A DNA stretch of 64,000 bases from Gigaspora rosea (lineage: Eukaryota > Glomeromycota > Glomeromycetes > Diversisporales > Gigasporaceae), in contig QKWP01001267.1 in NCBI GenBank assembly GCA_003550325.1, positions 39,523 to 103,522 of the forward strand, given 5' to 3'. Below the pieces are notes generated by a model. That model was given only the letters and a program-made list of their open reading frames with translations, was not told where the DNA came from and searched no databases. Below are positions 10,003 through 26,968 of the stretch, one piece after another. The position numbers and the translations under genes were made by a program. Position 1 is the first letter of the stretch. Every line of letters starts with the position of its first letter.

Positions 10003-10123
10003 TTAGAAAAAAAAAATAAAAAATAAAAAAAAAAAAAGAACGTAAACCTTGGATAAAAAGTTGTTTAACAAAATCAGCAGGAAAAACACTGGCTGGGTCC
10101 ACTTTCGTTTGCAATGTATGAAA
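10003..10123 (-). pseudogene. Gag C-terminal continuation with poly-T interruption
   Basis: On the minus strand this stretch continues gag after the TGA, then meets a T-rich run of about 32 nt (plus-strand 10009-10040). The run replaces or scrambles part of the reading frame. After it, gag-like sequence (NFLTDAIEVALRWETGK) resumes in the frame of the zinc knuckle-protease gene. The original element therefore probably had a single gag-protease frame. Confidence 0.65.
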
Positions 10124-11536
10124 TCAGTTGACATATCCATCCACCGTTTCTGTGGGTCCTTGCTTAATTTCGAAAAGTTGTTTTTGCCAAAGGGCCTTTT
10201 GCTTAGTAGTATAGAAACGTGTCTTAAAAAGATGCTGGAAACTTCGGTTCTGGTTGTTGTTATCATTAAAAGCATTGGGTATCGGGTTTAAAGCAGTATA
10301 CCAGTCTAGAGCAACACCTTTAAGGTACACAGGAGCAAGCTGAAGTTTCCGTTCAGCACTCCATCGGTTGGCAGTAGCGGCTCTTCGAAATTCCTTCAGC
10401 CAGTCAGCAGGGTCTTGGGTTCCGTCACCGTAAAAATCTGCAACAGTAATAAGAGTTTTCTCAGAGCCTTGTCCAAGGGCATTGGCAAGATCAGTTATTG
10501 CTTGCGCAGCATCTTGTAAAGCTTGATCACCCATTAGGTTTTCTGGTTGGTTAGGAGGTAAGATAGGGTTTAATTCTTCAACAAGAGGTTGTAAATTTAT
10601 TTCCTTGAATTGTGGAGGAGAGTCAGCTCTAACAATAGTAGCGTCTTGGTTTTGAATATAATGGTCGAGAGGGTCAATTAAATTTTGGTCGTTAAGAGGA
10701 GGAGTATTAAGTAATGGAGGTGTATGGCGTGGGGTAACGTTTATATCTAAATTAACAGTTGGGTAATATTCAGTTACAAGAGGAGATGGAGGAACAGTTG
10801 TGCGAGCAGGAGAAAAGGTTTGTTGTAAATAGCGAAAGAGGCGATTTCGTGGAGGAGGAGTAGTTTCTCGAGTATAATGATATGGAATTTCTGAGATAGG
10901 TGAAGAAGGAAGTGCAAGGCTTGGAGGGATTGGTATATAAGTATTAGTGGAAGAACCAACACCAGTATCAGCTAATTGTTCAGGTCCTAAGGTGAATATA
11001 GATCTGGGTGGAGAAACGTCAAAATTTAATTCAGTTCTTCCTAGTTGATTTTGAAAATCGAACAGAAGGTTTTCAGTCCTTGGTCGAGTTGAAGCAGGTG
11101 TAGAAGGTAAGAGGTCCTCAATGTGAAGATCAAGTAGGGTAGCTTCAAAATTAAGAGGTAAGGTAGGTGCAAGAGTATAGGGGGTATGTGCAAGGAGTAG
11201 ACCAGCAATAACTTCTTTTGGGTCTAATAGGTCGTTGTTATAGCGGCAACTAAAAACAATATCTCGAGCAGCAGCTCTAGCAGTATTATAATCAGTAGCA
11301 GCAACTAAAATACAGTAAGAGTCGTTTGTCTTTTGTGAGTATTGGGTAGCAAAATAATTGTCTCGATACGTTCCCCAGAATCGGCGAAAGGGACGGTATA
11401 AATTAGCAACAGGGTAACAGATAGTACAGGATAAATCAGGATGGTAGGCTTGCAAAACGTCTACCGCAAGTGAGGAAGGATGACTTGTTTCGTGTACTTC
11501 AATTTGTTCTAAGTATAGTTCATACGCTCTATTCAT
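10124..11536 (-). CDS. Gag (capsid) protein, interrupted
   Basis: This 470-codon frame starts with ATG (MNRAYELYLE). Residues ~1-145 are unrecognised, ~145-330 are Pro/Thr/Ser-rich, and the last ~125 residues (from GDQALQDAAQ) match the retrotransposon gag family, including FYGDGTQDPADWLKEF, LKGVALDWYTAL and FEIKQGPTETVDGYVN. The frame stops at a TGA at 10124-10126, but gag-like sequence continues in the same frame for about 30 codons (FHTLQTKVDP..., FVKQLFIQGLR). That suggests a recent TGG-to-TGA change. The continuation then runs into a poly-T tract (10009-10040). The leader between the 5' LTR and this ATG is about 300 nt. Confidence 0.82.
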   Translation of the reverse strand: MNRAYELYLEQIEVHETSHPSSLAVDVLQAYHPDLSCTICYPVANLYRPFRRFWGTYRDNYFATQYSQKTNDSYCILVAATDYNTARAAARDIVFSCRYNNDLLDPKEVIAGLLLAHTPYTLAPTLPLNFEATLLDLHIEDLLPSTPASTRPRTENLLFDFQNQLGRTELNFDVSPPRSIFTLGPEQLADTGVGSSTNTYIPIPPSLALPSSPISEIPYHYTRETTPPPRNRLFRYLQQTFSPARTTVPPSPLVTEYYPTVNLDINVTPRHTPPLLNTPPLNDQNLIDPLDHYIQNQDATIVRADSPPQFKEINLQPLVEELNPILPPNQPENLMGDQALQDAAQAITDLANALGQGSEKTLITVADFYGDGTQDPADWLKEFRRAATANRWSAERKLQLAPVYLKGVALDWYTALNPIPNAFNDNNNQNRSFQHLFKTRFYTTKQKALWQKQLFEIKQGPTETVDGYVN

Positions 11537-11824
11537 ATAGAAAAGGCAGTTCCCAAGTCTTAAGGAAACTAATAAAAGAATAATAAAATACCTCCAAAAT
11601 AAAAGGTTAGTAGTAAGTTGTTAACAAAATTTTAATCTCCTAAATATAGTAAATAGTTAGTATCCAACAAAAAGAAAATTCCAAGTAAGTTGTAAGAGAA
11701 TAATAAGAGTGCAATCAACAGCAAGAGGGTTAGTAACAGCCAAAAAATAATAATTAAATTTCTGCCAAAAGTAATAATAAGATTTCCAAATTCTTTAATA
11801 ATATTCAATAATTTAAATAGGTTT

Positions 11825-11842
11825 CCGCCAGAAGGCACCAAA
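11825..11842 (-). promoter_or_regulatory. Candidate primer-binding site
   Basis: Inside the 5' LTR, separated from it by about two bases, the minus strand reads TGGTGCCTTCTGGCGG. The TGG start is complementary to a tRNA CCA end, so this is the expected priming position. I cannot name the tRNA from this alone. Confidence 0.6.
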
Positions 11843-12433
11843 TGTTACAGTACCGGAAGCCTTCTTTAATTCCGATAGAGTAACAATCACACGGCTCCTG
11901 AGATCCCTTACTTTGGGCGTGAAGCGGTGTGCAAGAGGGAAGTATAGTTTCTTTTATGTCTGTAAGAAACTACACACTTCTCTGAGGCAGTTCGGTATAA
12001 AACAACAAGAGATAATACACAGTTTATTAATTTAACAAGGGGGCTATTCCAAGGTGTCTGTTCCTTAGAAATCCCAAAAGTTTATTAATAATAAGAGAGG
12101 AGGATAAATAATATAAAGGTAAAGATAAAATACAATGTCTGGATCTGTCTAAAACTAAGGGAAATAAGGTGGGTTTATATATCTATTTAGCTAAGCGTCG
12201 CTAAGCGTCGTTAAGCATCGCTAAGCGTCATTAAGCGTTACTAAGCGTCGTTAAGTATCGCTAAGCGTCATCAAGCGTCACTAAGCGTCGTTAAGCGTCG
12301 CTAAGCGTCATTGAGTGTCATTGCACATCAATTTCGCATATCACTATTACTAAATACAGTTATTACAAAATTTCCTTATTAAGTTCTAATTTTCAAACTA
12401 ATTTTTACCAAAATTAAAACCTATTCTATAACA
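11843..12433 (-). repeat. 5' LTR of the Ty3/gypsy element
   Basis: This is the upstream LTR of the minus-strand element and holds its promoter. In element orientation the order is: TG start, thirteen 10-bp units (12191-12320), then TATATAAA within a few bases (~12174-12185), then AATAAA near 12022. That fits U3 enhancer/TATA followed by R/U5. Compared with the 3' LTR, 11 of 12 differences counted by eye are transitions, many at CpG positions in the array. Confidence 0.92.
12174..12320 (-). promoter_or_regulatory. Putative LTR promoter: 10-bp array beside TATA box
   Basis: Thirteen units in exact 10-bp register lie immediately upstream, in element orientation, of TATATAAA. One unit per helical turn would place repeated protein-binding sites on one DNA face. 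The architecture is seen directly; the promoter function is inference. Confidence 0.6.
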
Positions 12434-12441
12434 ATATGAAC

Positions 12442-12812
12442 TAGAGATGCATTGGTCCTAAAAATGACTGGTCCAGGAGTGGTCCAGGACTGGTCCAGGA
12501 CCGGTCCTGGACCGGGACCAATAAGGACTGTGGGACTATTAAAGGACCGGTCCTGGGACTGGTCCTTGTAATATTCGTATCACCCAATCAAATTTTTTAA
12601 TCAGGTGTAATGTAGATCATATGATGTTTGTTTACATCTAATAGTAAATAAATACATTGTTTTTGGCCAATAAAATCTTGTGCATTAAGATTAACGTAAT
12701 CATTAAAGGACCGTTATAGGACTGAAGGACTGGACTGGACCGGGACTGTAAACACTATGATAACGGTCCTCTTAAGGACCAGACCGGACCAGACCAAACT
12801 GATGCAACCCTA
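12442..12812. mobile_element. hAT-type MITE (GGTCC-rich family)
   Basis: The termini are inverted repeats beginning TAGAGATGCATTGGTC and, from the other end, TAGGGTTGCATCAG. Both sides carry ATATGAAC (12434-12441 and 12813-12820), an 8-bp duplication typical of hAT transposition. The interior repeats GGACCGGTCC-like words and has no ORF. A partial diverged copy in reverse orientation lies at 53480-53665. Confidence 0.8.
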
Positions 12813-12820
12813 ATATGAAC

Positions 12821-13300
12821 AAACTAACTATATGTGTATCAAAATTTTGTAAAGAATTTTTTTGTTAAAACACCTAGAGCAGTTTCATTACCGAAATTAT
12901 GAGATATCGCAATTTTTTTAAAAAAAATCGTATATTGATCTTTCGCTCTTCGTGAAATAAGCCAACACATACCACCTTTGACACGTATCATTTAGTGACA
13001 TAATATGCCACTTCCTATCGTAATTTCTGTACCACTTTTTACCATGACATTCTATTCAATGGTCAGTATGTATCACTCCAACCATGCCATTTTGTGTATT
13101 CCCAACACCAACCTGTACCAGTTCTGTACCACACCCCGGACCACTTTTTTTATAGGGCCTAGGCCATAATAATAAAAATATATTGCTCTTGGTTAAAATT
13201 AGTATGTATATAATACTTTATAAAAAATATAATAAATTATATATAAATACTATAGCACTATAGCACTATATCACTATAACGCTATAGCACTATAACCCAT
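12821..13300. other. Gene-free interval
   Basis: There is no coding sequence. The stretch around 12840-12900 resembles parts of 24180-24240 and the reverse complement of 51530-51600, so it is probably a degraded repeat. Bases 13240-13290 contain a short tandem of CTATAGCA. Confidence 0.5.
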
Positions 13301-13597
13301 ACAGTAAAATAGTAAAATAGTAAATAACTTTTGATATACCAGTCCGTTTTAAACGATTTTACCACCAAAATAACCTTTTAAGAGACAATTCCAACGAGAC
13401 CAAAACCGCTAAAATCCAATCACGGGGACATGAGATCATTAAGGTTTTCTTATTATTTTTGATGAAAATACAATAAGAAAATCTTAACGATCTCGTGATC
13501 CCGTGATTGGATTTTAGCGGTTTTGGTCTCTCTTAAGGGGTCATTTTGTTGGTAAAATCGTTAAAAACGGACTGGTATATTAAAGTTATTTTACTGT
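13301..13597. mobile_element. Foldback MITE
   Basis: The two halves are reverse complements for about 130 bp each. The arms start ACAGTAAAAT / ATTTTACTGT, share ATACCAGTCCGTTTT and AAATCCAATCACGGG, and leave a small AT-rich loop near 13455. The left arm carries a few extra AGTAAAAT units. No ORF is present and no clear target duplication is seen. Confidence 0.75.
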
Positions 13598-13639
13598 TAT
13601 ATATTAATTTTAAAAATAGCTTATTTTGGTTAAATAATG

Positions 13640-13885
13640 ATATCACGGGAAATATCGATCAGAATCACATGATTTTGGTATTCAATTCGTCTCGATGAGA
13701 CGAATCGAATGGTACTAAAATCGTTTGATAAAATAACACTGTGCATCACAATACAGTACTTATATGTGCTATTATACTTTAAATGTTACTTTAATGGTAA
13801 TATCTTATCAGAATTGCATAATTTGGTGTCAATAGATTCGTCTCACTGAGACGGATCGAAATCGAACAATTCTGATAATTGTAGT
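13640..13885. repeat. Two short palindromes with GTCTC..GAGAC cores
   Basis: One palindrome centres near 13695 (ATTCGTCTCGATGAGACGAAT) split around its middle, and a second near 13850 (GATTCGTCTCACTGAGACGG). Each is flanked by weaker inverted repeats (CAGAATCACATGATTTT; TCAGAATTGCATAATT). They look like two related small MITEs. Confidence 0.45.
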
Positions 13886-15208
13886 AGATTGTGAGATATC
13901 AAGATATCATACTTGCGCCATAATTGGTAGTGCACCATAATACCCATATTCACCTTAATATTAACATTTCACGAGGAAGTTGCATAATCTCTCGTAGGAT
14001 CTAAAAAGCCCGCATGAGGTCTGAAAATCCCACGTTAGTCATTAATCGTTATCAAAAACAATTTGATATGGCATCTAAAGTAACATTTATATTTAATAGA
14101 AACAAGGAAAGATTTTACCAAATGATATATATACTGTATAGTAATGTATCCGCAGTACGCAAATTATTTATTTGCTACACGGCATGCCATATGGCATTCC
14201 AAAGCGTGCCGGCTTTCCTAATCAATCGATTGACAGCCAGTTTTAAAGATTTCACTATGATAAAGCTTTTTTAATTATAACGGTCTTTTTTATTACAGTA
14301 ACATTTTGTCATACTGCATACAAAATTTTAACTCAGCTAGTTTTTGTAGTCGACTATCAATATTAAAAAATCGGCTTAACCGGCTAAGTCAAAGTCGATA
14401 CATCCTAATTGTGCCTTTCTCAATCTTGCTCGTATTTTATGTTCGTTGACTTTCTTAGAATTTTTCAGATCTTACTACAATTCCTATTTTTAAATTCATA
14501 ATTTTTAAATCGAATTGATTTGACCTAAATTTGGTTACTGTAATTTGAAAAAATCGGCTGACTAAGCCGGCTAAGTCGATAAAATCGACTAATCTCAGTT
14601 AGGGTTTGGGGTTAGTAGGCGACATTATACAAGGAATTTTTTTTAAGTGCATGAAAGGTGATTTCTTAGGCGATTGTCTCCATCCAGAATTTCCTGGCAA
14701 TAGCGTTCGAAACATTTGCTTGTCAATGAGACGGTGTCACAAATAAAAATTTGAGTTCTTATGTATAACAAATTTCAAAATTGTTTTTAAATAAAGGAAT
14801 TTTGTTCTTAAATATCTTAACGTTCTGCAATTTCGAACGCTGGATTTCACCAGATCTTGCTTACTTCTGTACTTTCTGCGGTAATATAACCGGATTAAAA
14901 TATGACAGATATTTACTAATTACAGAATTAAATGAATTAAATACAGAAATACGGATTTGAAAATCCGATTTCAAACCTCTAGTCGAGTAACGTTACTACA
15001 AAATTTCCCGATAAGAAAACAAAAAATAGTCAATCTTAGTAGTCAAACCGATCTTATGAACCGGGATTCTATGTTTCCCGAAAATGCTTAAATTTACGAA
15101 CTTTTCGACCTTTTTTGTTTTTTTACTTTAATAAAATATTAGTCAGTCTATATTACTGACATTATTGACATTTAACTATTTCTTTGTAATACTTTCACTC
15201 CCATTAGT
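13886..15208. other. Gene-free interval upstream of the ABC transporter
   Basis: No gene is supported. A frame at 14014-14274 starts with ATG but matches nothing. Bases 14345-14620 contain an imperfect inverted repeat around CGGCTAAGTC-like words, perhaps a decayed MITE. The last few hundred bases should include the promoter of the transporter gene, but I cannot single out a TATA box. Confidence 0.5.
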
Positions 15209-21819
<6,611 letters not shown>

Positions 21820-22854
21820 ACTCATTACTGCATAACCTAACACACATACGTATTGTCATTGTAACAATAGAGCACATTTACCTAAGCATTAATGTAATTA
21901 GAAGTTTGTTTTAGAAAAGTTTAGATAGATTTTTGTAGCTTAATATAGAAAATTTAGGACATAACTATGGGCAGCACAAGGACTTTAATAGCGCAATGGA
22001 AATAGAATGCTTAAGATTGAGTCGATCTTTAGTATTTTTGCTGTCCCGTTATCACATGAACATATGAATCATCAACTAGCAAGGGAGCTGATCGTTTTTA
22101 CTAATGTTTTCTTATTTTCTTCGATCCTGCTTAAGGATCAATTTTTTTGAACTTTGAAATTTTTTTTCTAAAAAAAAAAGAAAAAAGTAATAATAAAAAA
22201 ATAGATTATAATGTAGTTAGAAAAATAATAAATTGATTATTTTTTATTGAAATAGCTATTTGTAAATATATATCAGTTATCTAATATGTCACATGTAAAT
22301 TGTATAATATATAAAACTACAATTAAAATATATCGAAAATTACTATAGTTTTGCTGTTTTTTTTCTGCTATAATACATATTAAAATTAAATTTTACAATA
22401 TATTAAAAGAATAAACAACCCTTTTAGCCCAAGTTAAAATTTTGCAATTTTTGTATAATTTAAAAATGGTTTTTTTTTCACCTAAAGAATAATAATCAAA
22501 GAATTATATATAATATTTTGTTTTAAATAATTTAATTTAGTGGTTCAAAATAAATTTTAGTAAAAAAAAAGTTTCATATATTAATATAGTTTTATATATT
22601 TAAAAGAATCTATTTTGTGCTTTTAAGTAAAGTTGTTTAGCATAAAATTTTACAATAATAATAAATAACATTTTTTAGTAAAACTTTGATTTAATTTTTT
22701 ATTATGATAGTAAAAAAGTTAAAAAAATAAATTCTGTTCTTCTTTATTCTTATAAAATTTTGTGCTAAACAATGTTATTTAAAACCCAAAATAGATTCTT
22801 TTAAATATAAGAGAGAAAAGAGTATTTTGACAAAGTTAAAATGTTTCGTTTATA
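21820..22854. other. Gene-free AT-rich interval
   Basis: This is the downstream flank of the transporter gene. It consists largely of A/T runs, with no open frame of note and no repeat family I can match within the window. Confidence 0.6.
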
Positions 22855-23201
22855 CAGTCAAACCTCTATAAATGCAACTCATAGAGACAAGCCTACAACG
22901 TGCATTTAGGAAAGTTTGCGTTTGCATTTAGAGAGAGCCAATTAAATTGCAGCTTTAAAAATTAGATCTTCAAGTTTGTATAACTTCTACCAAAATTGTA
23001 TAACCTATCTTAAATGCTAAAATTTGATTGGCTACGTGCATTTAGGGAGGTTAGTGTAATATAAAATATTATTCAAGAAAACATGCATTTACAGAATATA
23101 AAATGTGCATTTAGCACTAATAACATCTTATGGAAAAGAAAAAAATGTGCATTTAAAGAGATATTGTATTTATGGAAGTTGCAATTATGGAGGTCTGACT
23201 G
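22855..23201. mobile_element. TA-flanked MITE, CAGTCAAACCTC family
   Basis: Inverted termini CAGTCAAACCTCTATAAATG and CAGTCAGACCTCCATAAT lie between TA dinucleotides (22853-22854 and 23202-23203). The inside repeats GTGCATTTAG-like words about six times. TA target sites with CAGTC termini fit Tc1/mariner-pogo type elements. Relatives are at 33250-33423 and, by its ends, 53929-56134. Confidence 0.75.
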
Positions 23202-23203
23202 TA

Positions 23204-23993
23204 TTCTGTAATACATTGTTCCAAATTAATAAATTTTAGTATTTCCTGATTTTGTTTTATTAAGCTGAATCTAATAATATCAAAATTATTTAATTTTGAT
23301 TACTAGATCACAAACTATTTTAATTTAAATTATTTTTTTAAAAAATAAAAAATTTTGACCTTGGGGGTATTGTAACAAATTGGAAATATTTTGTAATTCA
23401 ATGATCAGAACTAGATAAAATTTATATTATACAATTTTTTTCAACAAGAGGAACTGAATAGTACGAATTTTATCTGTTTTTTGATTATAGTATTTAAAGA
23501 TCACTAGCTCTTAATAATACCTTTAATTATAGTTTTCTATATAAAAAGATATTATAACAAATTGGTATATCTTTTCTAATATTTAGTAATTATGTAATCA
23601 GAACTGGCTAAAATTTATGCTATTTAATTTCTTTCACTTAAAGGAATTAAATAGTATAAATTTCATCTGGATCTAATTATAGGTAGTATTCCTTACAGGC
23701 CAAGTTAGGCCAAGTTTTAGCAAAAACCCAAATTTGAACCAGAAAACAAGTCTGGGTCCAAGTATAAACCTGTACCTGAATATTTGATACCCAACTCAAA
23801 CCAGAACCAGTATAAGTATACCTTACTTACATGAAAATAATACATTTTAAAAAAATTTACTAAGCAAAATGCACTTAATTTTATTATAAATTGCATAATT
23901 CTAATAGGTTGTAGTTACAAACTCTAAATTTCAAGCATCGTACATATATACGAAAAAATTAATTCATTTTTTTGACTCTAATATTTTCTAGTT
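23204..23993. other. Gene-free interval
   Basis: No coding sequence. Two diverged direct copies of a segment around CAAATTGG...AACTAGATAAAATTTAT lie near 23375-23475 and 23560-23670. Bases 23690-23830 repeat words such as AACCAGAACCAG and may be a decayed MITE. Confidence 0.45.
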
Positions 23994-24002
23994 TTAAAAG
24001 AA

Positions 24003-24364
24003 GGATTAATTGATTTGTAACCGTAGGTTACAGAATAAATTTATAACCGTAAATACTAAGATCAGGTGTAACATGATTATCAAACCAAACTTTCTATAAA
24101 AATAAAACCGTGCGATTAAGATTAGGGTTAGAGTGAGCTTGGTGTAAGGCTTTGGGTTAGAGAGGGCTTTAGTTACATTAAAATTTAGCAAAGAATTTTT
24201 TTTGTTAGAAACCGAAAGGTAGTTTCATATGTGAAATTTTGATTTAGAAGCAAAATGAACATTTGTTTTGACTTTTTCAAATGTGTAATGTTACACCTGA
24301 TCTTAGAATTTGATTGGCATGTTGGGATGGGGTACAGTAACTGCAGTTACAAATTAATTAATCC
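24003..24364. mobile_element. MITE with 9-bp target duplication
   Basis: The ends are inverted repeats (GGATTAATTGATTTGTAAC from the left, GGATTAATTAATTTGTAAC from the right). An inner inverted pair CTAAGATCAGGTGTAACAT lies at 24057-24075 and 24289-24307. TTAAAAGAA occurs on both sides (23994-24002 and 24365-24373). A 9-bp duplication fits Mutator-like elements. It is noncoding. Confidence 0.75.
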
Positions 24365-25099
24365 TTAAAAGAAATATACTCTATTATATATTTAGCTATC
24401 TAGTTTCCTTTACTATGATTTCAAACACATAGCTTCTCAAACTGTTTTACAATCCAACCAGTTTCTCTTATCAGTAACTATATCTCCACTTATGCTGAAC
24501 ATTTGTTCATTTGGAACACTTGTTGCTAGTATTAAAAGAATATTGTGAGCAAATTTTGCGAAATTTAAGTAGCATGATTTATTATTTCACTACTACTCTA
24601 AAATATCAATATTCTCACTTGTTCATGGTACTAGTAAATATGCATGTGTTGTTCTATACCATCAGCAAATTTATAATAGCGTAATCTTACGTAAAATCTT
24701 ACAAACTGTAATATAAGCAAAATATTATGTAATATATTTCGAAATATTTCAAAATATCAAATTTTTGAAATATTATGAAAGTAATTTCGAAATATTTTGA
24801 AATATATTACGAAATATTTCGAACCTTTTCAAAATATTTTAGGACTAGGAAACCAAGCTAGATTAGTAGATCTGTCTGTAACCTGGATTGCGCATTTGAC
24901 TAATTTTTTGAAATAGTTTGAAATAGTTTGATGATGTTCAAATTCTGTACTACAAGATCAGATTAGATCTTTTGTTTATAATTAAATCTTCTATTTTGTT
25001 TTTTTTTCACTTTTTTGTTTTTTATTTTTTGTTTCGTTCGTTTTTTTTGAATTCGTTTGTTTTTTCCATTTTTTTTTATTTATTTATTTTTTAATTTTT

Positions 25100-26240
25100 T
25101 TATTATTTCGGCACTTTACAAGAAAAACACCCAACTTTTCGAAACCTTGCGCAAACCAACTACGACTTCCGACACTTTCAAGAACAAACCTCTAGCAATT
25201 TCTAAACTTTCAAGAACGCTTCTTTAGAGAAATGGGCGCAAGTTTTCGCAAGTTTTCACAAGTTTTAGCAAGTTTTTGCAAGTTCTTGCAAGGTTTCATT
25301 TCATTTATTTTTTCGTTTCGTGTTTTTTGTTTTTGTTTTTTTGGTTTATTTTTATAATTTTTTTATTAATTTATTTTATTTTGGCCTTTGTGAGAAAACA
25401 AAACTTTTCGAACCATTGTACATGCCAACTACAACTTCCGACACTTTCAAGAACACACTCCCAGAAATTTCTAAATTTTCAAGAACGCTTTTTTAGAAAA
25501 ATGGGTGCAAGTTTTCACAAATTTTTGCAAATTTTTGCAAGTTTTTGCAAGTTCTTGCAAGGTTTCGTTTCANNNNNNNNNNNNNNNNNNNNNNNNNNNN
25601 NNNNNNNNNNNNNNNNNNNNNNNNNNNNNNNNNNNNNNNNNNNNNNNNNNNNNNNNNNNNNNNNNNNNNNNNNNNNNNNNNNNNNNNNNNNNNNNNNNNN
25701 NNNNNNNNNNNNNNNNNNNNNNNNNNNNNNNNNNNNNNNNNNNNNNNNNNNNNNNNNNNNNNNNNNNNNNNNNNNNNNNNNNNNNNNNNNNNNNNNNNNN
25801 NNNNNNNNNNNNNNNNNNNNNNNNNNNNNNNNNNNNNNNNNNNNNNNNNNNNNNNNNNNNNNNNNNNNNNNNNNNNNNNNNNNNNNNNNNNNNNNNNNNN
25901 NNNNNNNNNNNNNNTAAAAAACAACAACTTTTCGAAACCTTGCGCATTTCAACGACGACTTTTGACACTTTCAAGAACACACCCCAAGCAATTTCTAAAT
26001 TTTCAAGAATGCTTCTTTAGAGAAATGGGTGCACGTTTTTGCAAGTTCTTTCAAGGTTTCGCTTCAATTTTTTTTTGTTTCGTGTTTTTTGTTTTTGTTT
26101 TTTTGGTTTATTTTTAAAATTTTTTTTATTACATAATTTATTTTATTTTGGCACTTTGCGAGAAAAACAACAACTTTTCGAAACTTTGCGCATTCCAACG
26201 TTGACTTCTGACACTTTCAAAAACAAAAAAGCGAAGATAA
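25100..26240. repeat. Tandem ~250-280-bp repeat with assembly gap
   Basis: Four partial units share ACTTTTCGAAACCTTGCG, CGACTTCCGACACTTTCAAGAAC and GCAAGTTTTTGCAAG in order, starting near 25110, 25384, 25915 and 26152. The gap probably hides further units. Diverged units also occur at 50860-51330 and 51750-52360. Confidence 0.7.
25573..25914. other. Assembly gap (342 N)
   Basis: A run of N lies inside the tandem repeat, so the true length and unit number here are unknown. Translations across this run have no meaning. Confidence 0.99.
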
Positions 26241-26968
26241 TAACTAACTGTGAAGTGAGCAAAAATAAGTGTGTAGAGCTAGTTTTTTGTATATAGTGAT
26301 AGAATTAGATGCGACGAAGTGCGAAAGTAGTTTAAAATATTTGTAATAATGTAGAAATAATATGTAATATATAATAAAGCAGTGATGTTCACTAGAAGTC
26401 TGGAACCTTATTGGATGTCCAAATTCTTCCAGAGTTCCAGTGGCTCCAGTGGGAATTCCCACTGGAAGAATTTTTCCCACTGGACCCGCCAATAACGTTA
26501 CCAATAAAAATGTACATATTTTCACGTGATTATTCATATAACGTGACACAATTCTAAGATAAATAATACTTCAGGATTTTGAACACGACGTTAAAAATTA
26601 CTCTACTAGATCTATAGATTGAAGCGAGATTACTTGGATTTAAGTACCTGCATTATGCTTGCTATAGAGTTTAGACTTGTGTTATTTGGGAACCCAACAT
26701 ACGTTTAATAAAAATTTTTACAAACTGTTCTTGTATTAAAAGCTTACTAATAACTTTCTTATATCGTATAGATTTATTAGGGCTTCGGAGTTCTATTTAT
26801 TCCAGATCTACCTTTTAATTTATTATTTTATAAAAAACTTAAAGTACATTTTGGATCACAGATTTAGCACTAAAAAATTTGAAGCCCAAATGCCGATTAT
26901 TTAATATGTTGAAACGTAAAGAATAGATTTGCACTATCATAATTATGGTAAGGTACTATTACAATTTA

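Larger units (their letters stand above)
3126..12433 (-). mobile_element. Ty3/gypsy LTR retrotransposon, nearly complete
   Basis: Two 591-bp LTRs (3126-3716 and 11843-12433) flank minus-strand genes in the order gag, zinc knuckle-protease, RT-RNase H, integrase and an accessory ORF. RT-RNase H before integrase is the Ty3/gypsy (Metaviridae) order. Candidate primer-binding site and polypurine tract lie directly inside the LTRs, and the flanks carry an ATAT duplication. About 12 differences between the LTRs by eye (roughly 2%) point to a fairly recent insertion. Gag has an in-frame TGA and a poly-T interruption, so this copy is probably not autonomous, although RT, RNase H and integrase motifs are intact. 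Confidence 0.93.
24661..26379. repeat. Large dispersed repeat copy A, left part
   Basis: This stretch is homologous to 50410-52510 in the same order: a start ATCAGCAAATTTATA, a zone of GAAATATTTCGAAATATT words, poly-T/pyrimidine-rich sequence, tandem units containing CAACTTTTCGAAACCTTGCG and CAAGTTTTTGCAAGTT, then a CTAGTTTTTTGTATATAG segment near 26280. The right part is at 35441-35835. The two outer ends are inverted (ATCAGCAAATT... and ...AATTCGCTGAT), which suggests a large non-autonomous DNA element. No gene is seen. Confidence 0.65.

Noticed and set aside
14014..14274. 86-codon ATG frame upstream of the transporter
   Set aside because: No domain, no homologue seen in the window, and AT-rich composition typical of chance frames.
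25276..26117. Long open frames across the N run
   Set aside because: They exist only because N codons translate as X; the flanks are tandem-repeat sequence.
26244..26549. 101-codon minus-strand frame
   Set aside because: It spans the boundary between the large repeat and the hAT terminus, so it cannot be an original gene.
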